A DNA stretch of 64,000 nt from Advenella sp. FME57 (GCF_014897675.1 NZ_JABUXU010000012.1:1-64000); one strand, 5' to 3'; shown: positions 35,337-44,801, counted from the first letter of the stretch. The notes: a model not told the origin generated them from the letters alone. A program made the numbers and translations.

Positions 35337-36829
35337 GTCAGCTCCTTCAGGGTTTGTTTCAGTTGGTGTTTGAGTACCTTGCCATTGGGGGCAATGGGCA
35401 TATTGTCGACAAAAAAGATTCTTCCAGGCCGCTTGTATGGAGAGAGGCGATCTTGCAAGAACAGGCGTACGTCTTCCTCTTTCAAGCAGGCGCCCGGGTA
35501 TAGTTCGATCATTGCCACGATCTGCTCGTTGCCACAGATGGTGTGTCCCAGCACTGCCGAATGCTGAATCTGTTCATGGGCATTCAATGCGGTTTCAACC
35601 TCAAGTGGCGAAACATTGAAGCCGGAACGGATAATCAGATCCTTGGTGCGTCCTTCAATATTGATGCGCCCATCGGGCAATTGTCTGGCCAGATCCTCTG
35701 TGTTGAACCAGCCATCGGATGTCAGGACTGCCGCAGTTCGTTGTGGATCCCGAAAATAGCCTTTCATGATATTGGGACCTTTGACCCACAATGAGCCTTG
35801 CTCTCCCTGCTTGACTGGTCTATTTTCAGCATCCAGGATTGCAATCTGCACGCCAGGGTTGGGCGGTCCCACGGCACAATCAGGATTCGCAGATTCCAGC
35901 CGGGTCCAGCAGATAGCCGACCCTTCGGTCAGGCCGTAACCATTATGCAGTGTCAGACCGAAAGTCTGCTCCGCCTGTCGCTTGAGGGTGGGATCCAGCG
36001 GAGCGCCTCCTGCCGCAATGACTCTGAGCGTCGTAGACTTTAAATCCCGTATTTGTTCCGATTTGGCCAGGCGGGAAAACATGGCGGGGGCACCCTGCAA
36101 AACAGAGATACCTTCCCGGTTCAGACTGTTCAAGCAATGGGCAATGGTAAAACGCGGCACCAGTTGCACATGGGCGCCAGAGGCCAGGGTGCCAAGCAGA
36201 CCCGAAGACAGGCCCATGACATGTGTAATGGGTAAAATGCCGTACACCCGATCCTCGGGTATCAGGTGTCGCTGCTGCTGCATCAGTGAACCAATATAAA
36301 GCAAGTTGCCGTGTGTGAGCATCACGCCCTTGGGGGTGCCGGTGCTACCAGTGGTGTAGATCAGCGCAGCCACCTGGTCCTGCGCCGATGCGTAACACGG
36401 CTCTGGCAATGTATCCATTAGCGGGCCCATTGCCAGTGTCCCAAACGGCGTCGTTACCGGTTGCGCTTCGTGACGGTTGGCATGCTCGCTTGCCGAAGGC
36501 GAGTTCTCGGTCAGGTAAAGAATACGTCGAGGCTCGGCATGGCTGCATACAGCATCGGTTTCAAGCGGGGCACGGCGGGCATTTTCCAGGACAACCCAGA
36601 TATCATCAAGCCCGGCGGCAAGAATGAGTGTTGCCAGCACAGTGCTGTTTTCCCCGATCAATGCAAGGCGATCGCCGGGCCGAAGGCCGCAACTGGCCAG
36701 AAAGCGCCGGCAATCGGCCACAGCCTGGTTCAACTGCCCATAACTGAGAGAGCGGATCTCGTCCGAAATCGCCGGGTTGTTCGGGGTATGTTCTGCCCAA
36801 TATTTCAGTACATCACCTAGTCGTCGCAT
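35333..36829 (-). CDS. AMP-binding acyl-CoA ligase
   Basis: Class I adenylate-forming enzyme (498 aa). It has the P-loop-like YTTGSTGTPKGVMLTHGN, the adenine site NGYGLTEGSAICW, DGWFNTEDLARQLPDGRINIEGRTKDLI and the C-terminal catalytic lysine in PNGKVLKHQL. It should activate a carboxylate to its CoA ester. I start at ATG 36829 (AGGA six nt before). It is coupled to the enoyl-CoA hydratase by an ATGA overlap and follows the Bug receptor by 40 nt, suggesting receptor-captured acid is its substrate. Confidence 0.9.
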   Translation of the reverse strand: MRRLGDVLKYWAEHTPNNPAISDEIRSLSYGQLNQAVADCRRFLASCGLRPGDRLALIGENSTVLATLILAAGLDDIWVVLENARRAPLETDAVCSHAEPRRILYLTENSPSASEHANRHEAQPVTTPFGTLAMGPLMDTLPEPCYASAQDQVAALIYTTGSTGTPKGVMLTHGNLLYIGSLMQQQRHLIPEDRVYGILPITHVMGLSSGLLGTLASGAHVQLVPRFTIAHCLNSLNREGISVLQGAPAMFSRLAKSEQIRDLKSTTLRVIAAGGAPLDPTLKRQAEQTFGLTLHNGYGLTEGSAICWTRLESANPDCAVGPPNPGVQIAILDAENRPVKQGEQGSLWVKGPNIMKGYFRDPQRTAAVLTSDGWFNTEDLARQLPDGRINIEGRTKDLIIRSGFNVSPLEVETALNAHEQIQHSAVLGHTICGNEQIVAMIELYPGACLKEEDVRLFLQDRLSPYKRPGRIFFVDNMPIAPNGKVLKHQLKQTLKELT

Positions 36830-36869
36830 CACGGTTCCTGTTGTATGCGTATTGCCATGTCGTGCTGTG

Positions 36870-37850
36870 TCATTTAGCCTGAACATTCATCTCTTTGGTG
36901 ATCGCGGCCCATCGATCAATTTCGCTATTGACGTAATCTGCAAATTGCTGCGGATCCGACGGCTTTGGCGTGGCGCCCAGTTGCTTCAGGGTATTCAATA
37001 CTTCCTGGCTTTGCAGCGCGTCTGCGGCTGCCTTGCTTAGCGCATTGGTGATCTTGTCTGGTGTCTTGGAAGGCACCCAAAACCCGTACCAGGCGGTAAC
37101 GTCATATTTAGGCAATGTTTCTGATATGGCGGGGATATCCCTGGAATAGGGCGATCGCTGCGCAGTGGTAACGCCCAGGCCACGCAACTGGCCCGAATCT
37201 ATGTAAGGCCAGGCTTCGTTGGCAAACACCATGGTCGTCTGATTGCCGATCGTCGATTGAATGGCGGGCGCACCACCCTTGAACGGCGTGTTGATAAGCT
37301 CAATGCCAGCCATGACCTTGAACAGTTCGCACGACAGGTAGGGCGAGGAGCCGACCCCAGAGGTTGCGCAACTGAGTTCCCCGGGTTTCTGCTTGGCAAG
37401 CGCGATCAGTTCGGCAACATTCTTTGCCGGTACCGATTTGCCCACGGCCAGAAAATTGGGCACGGATACAATTTGCGCGACCGGCTTGAGATCTTTGCTC
37501 AGATCATAAAGCGGGTCCTTGTAGAAATACATGTTCAGTACATTTGAAATACTTCCCAGCAAAATCGTGTAACCGTCAGGCTCTGAACGCACCACTTGTT
37601 GCGAGCCCAGCATACTGCCGGCGCCAGGCTTATTTTCCACAACAATTGTTTGCTTCAGCTCCTTGGCCATTTGGTTTCCAACCGCGCGACCCAGAATATC
37701 GGTGGCGCCGCCTGGGGCATAGGGCACAATCAGGCGTATTGGCTTATCGGCGGGCCAGGCGGCATAAGCACTGGCAGATGCCAGTATGCACGCAGCGGCC
37801 AGCGCTATTGATGTTCCCAACCGAACTGCTTGTTCTGTTTGTCTGCTCAT
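36870..37850 (-). CDS. Bug/TctC-family periplasmic solute receptor
   Basis: 326 aa with a signal peptide (to about residue 31, ASAYA-AWPADKP), the family motif IRLIVPYAPGGATDILGRAVG, VENKPGAGSMLGSQQV, and FKGGAPAIQSTIGNQT. It is a periplasmic receptor for an organic acid in the tripartite tricarboxylate family. AAAGGAG precedes ATG 37850. It is embedded in the catabolic block with the ligase downstream; no TctAB pair is near. Confidence 0.92.
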   Translation of the reverse strand: MSRQTEQAVRLGTSIALAAACILASASAYAAWPADKPIRLIVPYAPGGATDILGRAVGNQMAKELKQTIVVENKPGAGSMLGSQQVVRSEPDGYTILLGSISNVLNMYFYKDPLYDLSKDLKPVAQIVSVPNFLAVGKSVPAKNVAELIALAKQKPGELSCATSGVGSSPYLSCELFKVMAGIELINTPFKGGAPAIQSTIGNQTTMVFANEAWPYIDSGQLRGLGVTTAQRSPYSRDIPAISETLPKYDVTAWYGFWVPSKTPDKITNALSKAAADALQSQEVLNTLKQLGATPKPSDPQQFADYVNSEIDRWAAITKEMNVQAK

Positions 37851-37973
37851 TTTGTTTCTCCTTTGGGTACTTCCTGATCTGAAAGTGATAACTGTTACCC
37901 GTGGCTTGGAATTATTGTTGCCACGCCCCCGCAAACTGCGCCCGGTAAAAATTCCTTTTCACCGGCAGAGACT

Positions 37974-38315
37974 TCATTTGTCCATTTGCTCAAATGCTTC
38001 AATTGCACGTACTGAATACACATAGGCTGCACCGGCGTTAAGCGCCACCGCGGTGCCAAGGGCCTCGCTGACTTCTTCCACGGTTGCGCCCGCCTTCTGG
38101 GCTGCGGCAGCGTGCGACGAAATGCAGCCGTCGCATCGCGTGGTTACGGCCACAGCCAGCGCAATCAATTCACGCGTCTTGTCGTCCAGGTGCCTGGCTT
38201 GCCCAAGCGCCTCGTTCAGGCCACGATAGGCCGTTACCACCGCAGGGTTATGTTTGGCAAAAGCGGCGCCACCCTTGCGAAGATTGCTCAGTGTTGAATT
38301 CCAATCGTTGATCAT
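37974..38315 (-). CDS. Carboxymuconolactone decarboxylase family, AhpD-like protein
   Basis: 113-aa all-helical protein with the AhpD-type redox motif CDGCISSH (Cys61, Cys64, His68), preceded by LDDKTRELIALAVAVTTR. Such proteins are peroxidase-associated disulfide reductases, or decarboxylases when the cysteines are absent. The intact CxxC favours a thiol-redox role. It lies between the enolase-superfamily gene and the Bug receptor, all on one strand. Confidence 0.88.
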   Translation of the reverse strand: MINDWNSTLSNLRKGGAAFAKHNPAVVTAYRGLNEALGQARHLDDKTRELIALAVAVTTRCDGCISSHAAAAQKAGATVEEVSEALGTAVALNAGAAYVYSVRAIEAFEQMDK

Positions 38316-38379
38316 GTGGTTGTCTCCTTGGTAAATGATGAGAAGTCACTGCGTTGTTGAAAAAATGGTCGTTGGCAAA

Positions 38380-39582
38380 CTATCGGGACTGGCGCGGCTG
38401 GATCAATCCGCCACCTGGTTTTGGCGGGTGCGCCCTGATGGCTTCTTCGACGGGTTCTGTTCCCCAGCCCGGGCGGTCCGGAACGATCAGGTGCCCGTCG
38501 ATATACTCAGGAACGTAGGTGAACAATTCCCTGTCCCAGGAAAGCCGGTCGATGTCCGTCTCCATGATGCGAAAATTAGGCACTGCGCTTGCAAAATGGG
38601 CGTTCATCATGGTGCACAGATGGCCGTAAAAATTATGCGGAGCGACATTCACTTCGTGGATATCGGCCAGGTTGGCGATCTTCATCGACTGCCATGCACC
38701 ATTCCAGACGACATCGACAATCGCAACGTCAACGGCATTTTTCTGAAAATAAGGCAGGAACTCCCGGGCGCCGAACAGGGTCTCGCACGAACTGACCGGA
38801 TGCGGGCTGTGATTCCGTATATAGGCAAGCGCATCGGGACTATAGCTGTCAATTTCCACCCAGAAAATGTCATGATCGGCAATTGCGCGCAGAATCTTCA
38901 GGTAACCCTCTGTCTTGAAATTGAAATTCAGATCCAGCAGGATCTCCATGTCCTGTCCGGCACCGTCACGCAATGCCTCCAGGCAATCGCGCAGGTTTCG
39001 GATGATCCGGCGATCGGCATTCAATTCAGGATGGAACGGAGCGGCAAAACCCGGGCGCCAGGCGTAGGCCGGACCCTCATCAAAAATGAACGTGTTGGAT
39101 TTGAGTGCAGTAAAACCGCGCTCACGCGCCTCGGCCCCCATGGCCTTGACGCCGTCCAGATCTGTTACGGCAGGCCCAAAAAACTTTGGATGATTGATGC
39201 GCCAGGCTGGGCAATGAGACCAGTAAACGCGCAGCTTATCGCGTACTTTTCCGCCCAGCAATTCATAGCAGGGCACGCCAAGTGATTTGGCGCGCACGTC
39301 CAGCAACGCATTTTCCAGGGCGCCAATGCCTTCGGCAACCACTCCGCCGGCTGCGGGTCGGGTTCGGCTGTAGGCTTCGGCGTAAAACCGTTCCTGGCTG
39401 GGTACCGGATTGCCGATAAGCATTTCGCTCAGCTTCTGAATGACCGCGGTAACGCCGGGGGAACCGAAGCCTTCGTCAAACTCCGCCCATCCGCAAATAC
39501 CGGTGTCGGTCGTGATCTTGACGAAATAGTAATTGCGCCAACCGGCGTCGCAGGACAGCGTCTGGACATCTGTGATATTCAA
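38380..39582 (-). CDS. Enolase-superfamily enzyme (mandelate racemase/muconate lactonising family)
   Basis: 400 aa with an N-terminal capping domain and C-terminal barrel. Visible residues: Lys161 (ALKSNTF), metal ligands Asp217 (LLDLNFNF), Glu243 (WVEIDS) and Glu267 (SSCETLFG), then Asp290 and His316 (VNVAPHNFYG), the Asp-His dyad of the mandelate racemase group. These enzymes dehydrate sugar acids or racemise hydroxy acids. The divergent D-2-hydroxyacid dehydrogenase would fit a 2-keto or 2-hydroxy acid product. A dyad at 39599-39616 lies immediately upstream. Confidence 0.88.
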   Translation of the reverse strand: MNITDVQTLSCDAGWRNYYFVKITTDTGICGWAEFDEGFGSPGVTAVIQKLSEMLIGNPVPSQERFYAEAYSRTRPAAGGVVAEGIGALENALLDVRAKSLGVPCYELLGGKVRDKLRVYWSHCPAWRINHPKFFGPAVTDLDGVKAMGAEARERGFTALKSNTFIFDEGPAYAWRPGFAAPFHPELNADRRIIRNLRDCLEALRDGAGQDMEILLDLNFNFKTEGYLKILRAIADHDIFWVEIDSYSPDALAYIRNHSPHPVSSCETLFGAREFLPYFQKNAVDVAIVDVVWNGAWQSMKIANLADIHEVNVAPHNFYGHLCTMMNAHFASAVPNFRIMETDIDRLSWDRELFTYVPEYIDGHLIVPDRPGWGTEPVEEAIRAHPPKPGGGLIQPRQSR

Positions 39583-39973
39583 CTTAGGCTCCTTTGACTC
39601 CGGTTTATAAACTGGAGGGTATTAATTTATAAATCCCAATTATTAGGACGGACGTTCTTAAAAATAGGAAGTTTTGGGAATACTAAAACAATTCGGTAGG
39701 AATGAAAAGCTCTTTCAAAAAATTTTCATATGAAATAACGATGCCGAGCATGGACCGGGGGCGTGCAACACCGTTTATCAGGTGTGGCGATATTTCAATT
39801 GTCATGGGTCTAGATCGGTTGCTGTGGGTTTTCCCTGATGGCGCGCTTTGCACCATTCCACGGTACACTTCGCATTTGCAAAAAAGCTTTTGAAGTGCGC
39901 GTCATTTGTTGCGCGCACAGTCGATGCCTAGACGTTGTTCCATTGACGTATCAACCCAAACCAGGGAGCGCCC
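39583..39973. other. 391-bp divergent intergenic region
   Basis: No convincing coding frame. It holds the upstream regions of the enolase-superfamily gene (minus) and the D-2-hydroxyacid dehydrogenase gene (plus), is A+T-rich near 39600-39740, and contains the palindrome annotated at 39599-39616. Confidence 0.6.
39599..39616. promoter_or_regulatory. Palindromic candidate operator upstream of the enolase-superfamily gene
   Basis: TCCGGTTTATAAACTGGA: a perfect GTTTATAAAC core within an 18-bp palindrome with a single mismatched pair, 17 nt upstream of the start codon at 39582. Candidate binder: the IclR protein of this block (33038-33805); not proven. Confidence 0.5.
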
Positions 39974-40963
39974 GTGAGTGCGATTGTGCTGCTGACCAAC
40001 CCGATTGATTCCAGCGAAACAGAACGCCTGCGTGAACATGCGCAAGTGCGCGTTGCTTCGTCGCTGGATCCGCAGGTGCTTGCCAAAGAGATACGTGACG
40101 CCGACGTGCTGATTGTGCGTTCGCCCGTTGCTGCTGAGGTTCTGGCGCATGCTGATCGTCTTCGCGGTATTGTCAGGCACGGTGCCGGGGTCGATATCGT
40201 TCCGGTTGCGCAAGCGACCGCCAGGGCAATCCCGGTGAGCAATGCACCCGGTGCAAATGCCGTTGCCGTGGCGGAGTATGTGGTGGGTCAAATGCTGCTG
40301 CTTTCACGTCGCCTGCATACGGTAGATGCGTTGCTTCGCAGCGACGGATGGAGTGCATCGCGTGCGCTGTCCGATGGTGCCATTGAACTTCATGGAAAAA
40401 CGGTCGGTATTATTGGCGTCGGTGCCATTGGCCAGGCGCTGGCCCGCATCTGTCATTATGGGTTCGGCATGTCCGTCATCGGCAATCGCCGCGATCCGAG
40501 CAAAATGCCCGACTACATCGGCGCAGCATCCATTGACGATATTTTTCGAACGGCCGACTTCGTGGTGCTTGCCTGCCCGCTGACCGCAGAAACCAAAGGC
40601 CTGGCAAACCAGCGAACATTGGGCCTGATGAAGCAGGGCGCCAGTATCATCAATGTGGCGCGTGGCGCGGTGATAAACCAGGCCGATCTCGTTGATGTGC
40701 TGGTGCAGCAGAAAATAAGCGCTGCACTGGATGTTTTTGAATTGCAGCCGCTACCTGACGACTCACCACTTCGTACGATGACAAATGTCATTCTCAGCAG
40801 CCACATCGCGGGCATTACCCTTGAAAGCATGCGTCGCATCAGCGAGTTGTCAGTAAACCAGACGCTGGATCTGCTTGCCGGAAAACTGCCAACGCCATTG
40901 GTCAATCCTGAGGTAACGCAGCGGGCATTGGAGCGGATGGAAATGTTGAAAACGTCGTTCTGA
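39974..40963 (+). CDS. D-isomer specific 2-hydroxyacid dehydrogenase
   Basis: 329 aa, NAD(P)-linked reductase/oxidase of 2-keto and D-2-hydroxy acids. Coenzyme motif GKTVGIIGVGAIGQALARI; catalytic Arg in INVARGAVINQ, Glu in DVFELQPLPDDSPL, and His in LSSHIAGITLESMRR. The start is GTG 39974 with GGGAG at 39964-39968. It is divergent from the enolase-superfamily gene and probably belongs to the same pathway. Confidence 0.92.
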   Translation: MSAIVLLTNPIDSSETERLREHAQVRVASSLDPQVLAKEIRDADVLIVRSPVAAEVLAHADRLRGIVRHGAGVDIVPVAQATARAIPVSNAPGANAVAVAEYVVGQMLLLSRRLHTVDALLRSDGWSASRALSDGAIELHGKTVGIIGVGAIGQALARICHYGFGMSVIGNRRDPSKMPDYIGAASIDDIFRTADFVVLACPLTAETKGLANQRTLGLMKQGASIINVARGAVINQADLVDVLVQQKISAALDVFELQPLPDDSPLRTMTNVILSSHIAGITLESMRRISELSVNQTLDLLAGKLPTPLVNPEVTQRALERMEMLKTSF

Positions 40964-41035
40964 TATAAAGGTAGGCCTTTCTTGTCTCTTGAGAAAGCCG
41001 GGCTCGCCCATCAGACCAGCGCCGGCGCTTGTTCC

Positions 41036-41635
41036 TCATCCCTTCAATTTAACCGCTACTTTTGCCACGTACTCACCTTGATGCCTGGCGATACCAAGCT
41101 CACGCTCGTCAGGCTGGCGCGAACCATCTCCGCCGGCAATGGTAGAGGCGCCATAAGGGGTCCCGCCGCCGACTTGCGATATGTCGAACAGGGCCTGGCT
41201 CGTGTAGCCGATCGGTACGATAATCATGCCATGGTGGGCAAGGGTGGTCCAGGTAGAGGTGATGGTCATTTCCTGGCCGCCGCCGGTGCCGGTAGAGGTA
41301 AAGACACTTGCAATTTTTCCGGCAAGGGCGCCTTTGGCCCACAGGCCACCGGTTTGATCCAGAAACGTACGCATCTGGCCTGCCATATTGCCAAAACGGG
41401 TTGGCGTACCAATAATAATGGCGTCGTAGTCGGCCAGTTCCTGGACAGACGCGACAGGCGCAACCTGGTCCGCTTTGCCACCCGCGTTGCCAAAGGCCTC
41501 TTCATTCATCGTTTCGGGCACGCGCCTGATAGTGACCTCGGTGCCCTGTACAAGGCGGGCACCGTCTGCAACGCTGTTTGCCATGGTCTCGATATGGCCA
41601 TACATGGAGTAGTAAAGTACAAGTATCTTCGTCAT
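41036..41635 (-). CDS. wrbA: NAD(P)H:quinone oxidoreductase
   Basis: Flavodoxin-like FMN protein (199 aa) that reduces quinones by two electrons and so limits redox cycling. WrbA signatures: [69 protein letters not shown] and [16 protein letters not shown]. Full length. It is convergent with the dehydrogenase gene. Confidence 0.96.
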   Translation of the reverse strand: MTKILVLYYSMYGHIETMANSVADGARLVQGTEVTIRRVPETMNEEAFGNAGGKADQVAPVASVQELADYDAIIIGTPTRFGNMAGQMRTFLDQTGGLWAKGALAGKIASVFTSTGTGGGQEMTITSTWTTLAHHGMIIVPIGYTSQALFDISQVGGGTPYGASTIAGGDGSRQPDERELGIARHQGEYVAKVAVKLKG

Positions 41636-41910
41636 GCAAAAACTCCTGTCATTGGTAAATGAACCGGCTGGCGAATGCTTGCCGGGTACGAACGAAATGC
41701 GATATGTTCAGTATAGTAAAAACGAGAGTCGTGCAGGTGACAGCAGTTCACCGCTGTCGAATAAACAGCGGCGAAAACGTTTGCAGGCAGGAAGCTGCAA
41801 CGAGCGCTGACCTTAACCTTTTCCCTGTGTGCGTACGAACTGAGTACTTCAGAAGTCTTTAGTGAAACAATGGGCGTCTTGGACAAACGTGCCTGCGACG
41901 CGTGGCCGGA

Positions 41911-42510
41911 TTACTTTCGCAGACCTTTTAACGCGATGTCGTTGAAGGACGCAATTGCGCCGGCCAGTTCATCGGCCCGTGCGGGGTTGAGCCAGATATA
42001 ACTGTAATAATACATTCCCAGCACGGCTTTCATGCGCACCCGCGAGTAGGGCAGCAGGGCCCCTGTCTGCGCGCCGCGTTCGACTGTTTCCTTCCAGAGA
42101 GATTCGTATTTGCGGTGCAGGTCGATTACCTTTTGGCGGCGCTCGCTGCCCAGGCTCTGTATTTCGCGAAAGCACACCGTCAGCTCCGGAAGATTTGCTG
42201 CAATCACTTGCAGCAGATCCTGTCCGAGACGTTGCAGACAGCGCTCGGGATCCGCCTCGTCCCTTAACGTTTGCCGGCCCTTGTGCACCAACTCTGTCAT
42301 ATAACGGGTGCAGATATCGTCCAGGACATCGTCCTTGCTACGGAAGTGATGGTAGAACGCGCCGCGACTGATTTGCAGCGCGTCGCACAGCGCCTGCATG
42401 CCAACGGCATGAAAACCGTGGGCAGCAAAAAGTTGCGCTGCTGTTTTCAGGATGCGCTGTTGCAGGGTTTGCCCGGACGGGTCCGTAGCGATGACTTCGG
42501 TTGTGGCCAT
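41911..42510 (-). CDS. TetR family transcriptional regulator
   Basis: 199 aa; N-terminal HTH (RILKTAAQLFAAHGFHAVGMQALCDALQISRGAFYHHFRSKDDVLDDI) and an all-helical ligand domain. It is divergent from soxC, and the 138-nt gap holds a long dyad (42591-42624), so it most likely represses soxCD and itself. The ligand is unknown. Confidence 0.92.
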   Translation of the reverse strand: MATTEVIATDPSGQTLQQRILKTAAQLFAAHGFHAVGMQALCDALQISRGAFYHHFRSKDDVLDDICTRYMTELVHKGRQTLRDEADPERCLQRLGQDLLQVIAANLPELTVCFREIQSLGSERRQKVIDLHRKYESLWKETVERGAQTGALLPYSRVRMKAVLGMYYYSYIWLNPARADELAGAIASFNDIALKGLRK

Positions 42511-42590
42511 GGTGGCGCGTCATGTGATGTTAATGAGCCAATTTTAGCAGCAAGTTGCGCTTGCCAAGCAAGGTAGATATCGTTATCATG

Positions 42591-42624
42591 CATAAAACCG
42601 ATCGGTCGGTCGGTGTGTTTTATG
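42591..42624. promoter_or_regulatory. Candidate TetR operator in front of soxC
   Basis: Outer arms CATAAAAC (42591-42598) and GTTTTATG (42617-42624) form a perfect inverted repeat. The centre carries a short tandem CGGT repeat including the palindrome ACCGATCGGT (42597-42606). It lies 25 nt upstream of the soxC start, where a repressor would block transcription. Confidence 0.6.
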
Positions 42625-42648
42625 ACATTGGCAATGTGGGGAGATAAT

Positions 42649-43992
42649 ATGAACGACAATGATGCATCAACACCGGCAGTTGCCGAGCCTGCGGCGTCGC
42701 AGGTGACGCCTGTGCCAGCAGGGACCCGGGCCGGTCGACGTAATTTTCTTTTGCACAGCAGCGCTGTAGTGACGGCAGTGGCTACGGCCGGCGTGGCGCG
42801 CGAAGCGCTTGCAGCCGATACGGCCAAAGAGGCAGCGGCTGATGCTGCAGCCAATCTGCCGCCGAACGTGCCCAAGTGGACCCGCTCCCTGGGCAGCCCG
42901 ACGGCAAGCCCTTATGGCAAGCCGTCTGCCTTTGAAAAAAAGGCAATCAGAAATATGTACCCCGGTCTCAAAGAGCCGATGTCTGCCTACAGCACCTCGC
43001 CATTGCAGGAACTCGATGGCGCGATCACACCCAATGGCCTGTTTTACGAACGACATCATGCCGGCGTTCCGCAGATAGATCCTGCAGAACATCGCCTGAT
43101 GCTGCATGGGCTGGTTGATCGGCCTTTGGTATTCACGATGGATGAGATCAGGCAATTTCCCAGTGTTTCGCCTATTTATTTTCTGGAATGCTCGGGCAAT
43201 CCGTCCTTTTTGCCACCTTACGGAAAGACAGCCGCCGAGGTAGCAGGACTGGTCAGTTGTGCGCAGTGGACGGGCGTTCCCTTGAGAACGCTGCTGGAAC
43301 ATGCGGGCCTGAAAAAAGAAGCGAAATGGATTGTGGCCGAGGGGGCCGACGGTGCGGCCATGACACGCAGTATTCCAATTGAAAAGTGTCTTGACGACGT
43401 GCTGGTTGCCTATAGCCAGAACGGCGAGCGTTTACGGCCGGAACAAGGTTATCCGATCCGGCTTTTCGTTCCGGGGTTTGAAGGCAATATGAGCATCAAG
43501 TGGTTGCGCCGGCTGCATGTGACCGACCAGCCGGGGTACACAAGAGAGGAAACGGGCAAGTACACAGACCTGATGGCTGACGGGCGTGCACGCAAATTTT
43601 CATTTGTGATGGAGTGCAAGTCCCTTATTACCCAGCCATCGGGCACGCATAAACTCACGCGCAAGGGAACGCAAGAAATTCGCGGCATTGCCTGGAGCGG
43701 ACACGGCAAAATCACGGCCGTTGATATTTCGACAGACGGCGGCAATACCTGGCAGCCGGCCACATTGCAGGAGCCAGTTATAAGTAAAGCCCTGACGGCA
43801 TTTCGCTTCTTGTTTGACTGGAATGGCGAGGAACAGGTCATTATGAGCCGGGCTGTCGATGAAACCGGCTATGTACAGCCAACGCTTGACCAGCTGATTG
43901 AAGCACGCGGCAAGGTCTCTTTTTATCATAACAATGCGATTCAGCCATGGAAAATCGCCACGACCGGAGAGGTGACCAATGGACGGGTTTAA
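42649..43992 (+). CDS. soxC: Sulfite dehydrogenase / sulfane dehydrogenase molybdenum subunit
   Basis: Sulfite-oxidase fold molybdoenzyme (447 aa). A twin-arginine signal (AGRRNFLLHSSAVV, Arg30-Arg31) sends it folded to the periplasm. The molybdenum-binding cysteine is Cys181 in FLECSGNPS, and the dimerisation part contains TRKGTQEIRGIAWSGHGKITAVDISTDGG. GGGGAGA before ATG 42649. It overlaps soxD by 14 nt. With no soxXYZAB nearby, direct oxidation of sulfite or thiosulfate-derived sulfur is likelier than a full Sox system. Confidence 0.9.
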   Translation: MNDNDASTPAVAEPAASQVTPVPAGTRAGRRNFLLHSSAVVTAVATAGVAREALAADTAKEAAADAAANLPPNVPKWTRSLGSPTASPYGKPSAFEKKAIRNMYPGLKEPMSAYSTSPLQELDGAITPNGLFYERHHAGVPQIDPAEHRLMLHGLVDRPLVFTMDEIRQFPSVSPIYFLECSGNPSFLPPYGKTAAEVAGLVSCAQWTGVPLRTLLEHAGLKKEAKWIVAEGADGAAMTRSIPIEKCLDDVLVAYSQNGERLRPEQGYPIRLFVPGFEGNMSIKWLRRLHVTDQPGYTREETGKYTDLMADGRARKFSFVMECKSLITQPSGTHKLTRKGTQEIRGIAWSGHGKITAVDISTDGGNTWQPATLQEPVISKALTAFRFLFDWNGEEQVIMSRAVDETGYVQPTLDQLIEARGKVSFYHNNAIQPWKIATTGEVTNGRV

Positions 43993-44554
43993 ACAATTCA
44001 TGCTAGGCGCCTGTTTTATGGCAATGTCATCTGTCATATATGCCCAGCAAGCCCATGATTTCAAGGGGCTGGGTTCGCCGGCAGGGCATGAGCAGATCGC
44101 TGGCTGGAATATCGATATCTTGCCGGACGGAACCGGACTGCCTGATGGGCAGGGAACCGTTGCGCTGGGAGACAAAGTGTATAAAACCCAGTGCATGAGC
44201 TGCCATGGCGTTAATCTGGAAGGCGGCCTGGGGCCAAAACTGGTGGGAGGGCAGGGTAGCCTGGCCAGCGATAAACCGGTCAAGACCATCGGCAGTTACT
44301 GGCCCTATGCCACGACGATATTCGATTACGTGCGACGCTCCATGCCGTTCCAGAGTCCGCAATCGCTGAGCAACGAAGACGTGTACAGCGTGACAGCCTA
44401 TTTGTTAAGCAAAAACAACATCGTGCCTGCTGACGCAACACTGGATGCCAAGTCACTGGCAGCCGTCAAGATGCCCAATCGCGATAATTTCTATGTCGAT
44501 GATCGACCAGACACCAAGAACACGCGGTGCATGACTGATTGTTTGAAGAAGTAA
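43979..44554 (+). CDS. soxD: Cytochrome c partner subunit
   Basis: 191 aa. A signal peptide (to about residue 22, VIYA-QQ), then a single c-type heme site Cys72-x-x-Cys-His76 (QCMSCHGVNLEGGLGPKL) and a distal Met in YVRRSMPFQSPQSL. It matches the SoxD-type cytochrome that takes electrons from SoxC. The start lies inside the soxC end, indicating coupled translation. Confidence 0.88.
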   Translation: MDGFKQFMLGACFMAMSSVIYAQQAHDFKGLGSPAGHEQIAGWNIDILPDGTGLPDGQGTVALGDKVYKTQCMSCHGVNLEGGLGPKLVGGQGSLASDKPVKTIGSYWPYATTIFDYVRRSMPFQSPQSLSNEDVYSVTAYLLSKNNIVPADATLDAKSLAAVKMPNRDNFYVDDRPDTKNTRCMTDCLKK

Positions 44555-44801
44555 ATGGTCAGGTAATCAGGGGAGTGTCATTGGTGTGGCTGGGCTCGTT
44601 GTTGGGGTCCTGGCCAGCAAATCGGGCCATGTTAGCGTGGAGCTGGTTGAGTGCCAGCCACACGTTAATGCTTCGGTATATCAGGCTGATCAGGTGCTTG
44701 CCGCCATCTGTTCAGGATGGCGCTGCATCAGTTGCCGTGCCATGCCCACTGCGGATCATTCATTTTCCTGTTTAGTCTGAGACCTGATTCAGAAGGGGCT
44801 A

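Noticed and set aside
38335-39285. 316-codon open frame on the plus strand
   Set aside because: It lies opposite the enolase-superfamily gene, whose metal ligands and catalytic residues are all visible on the minus strand.
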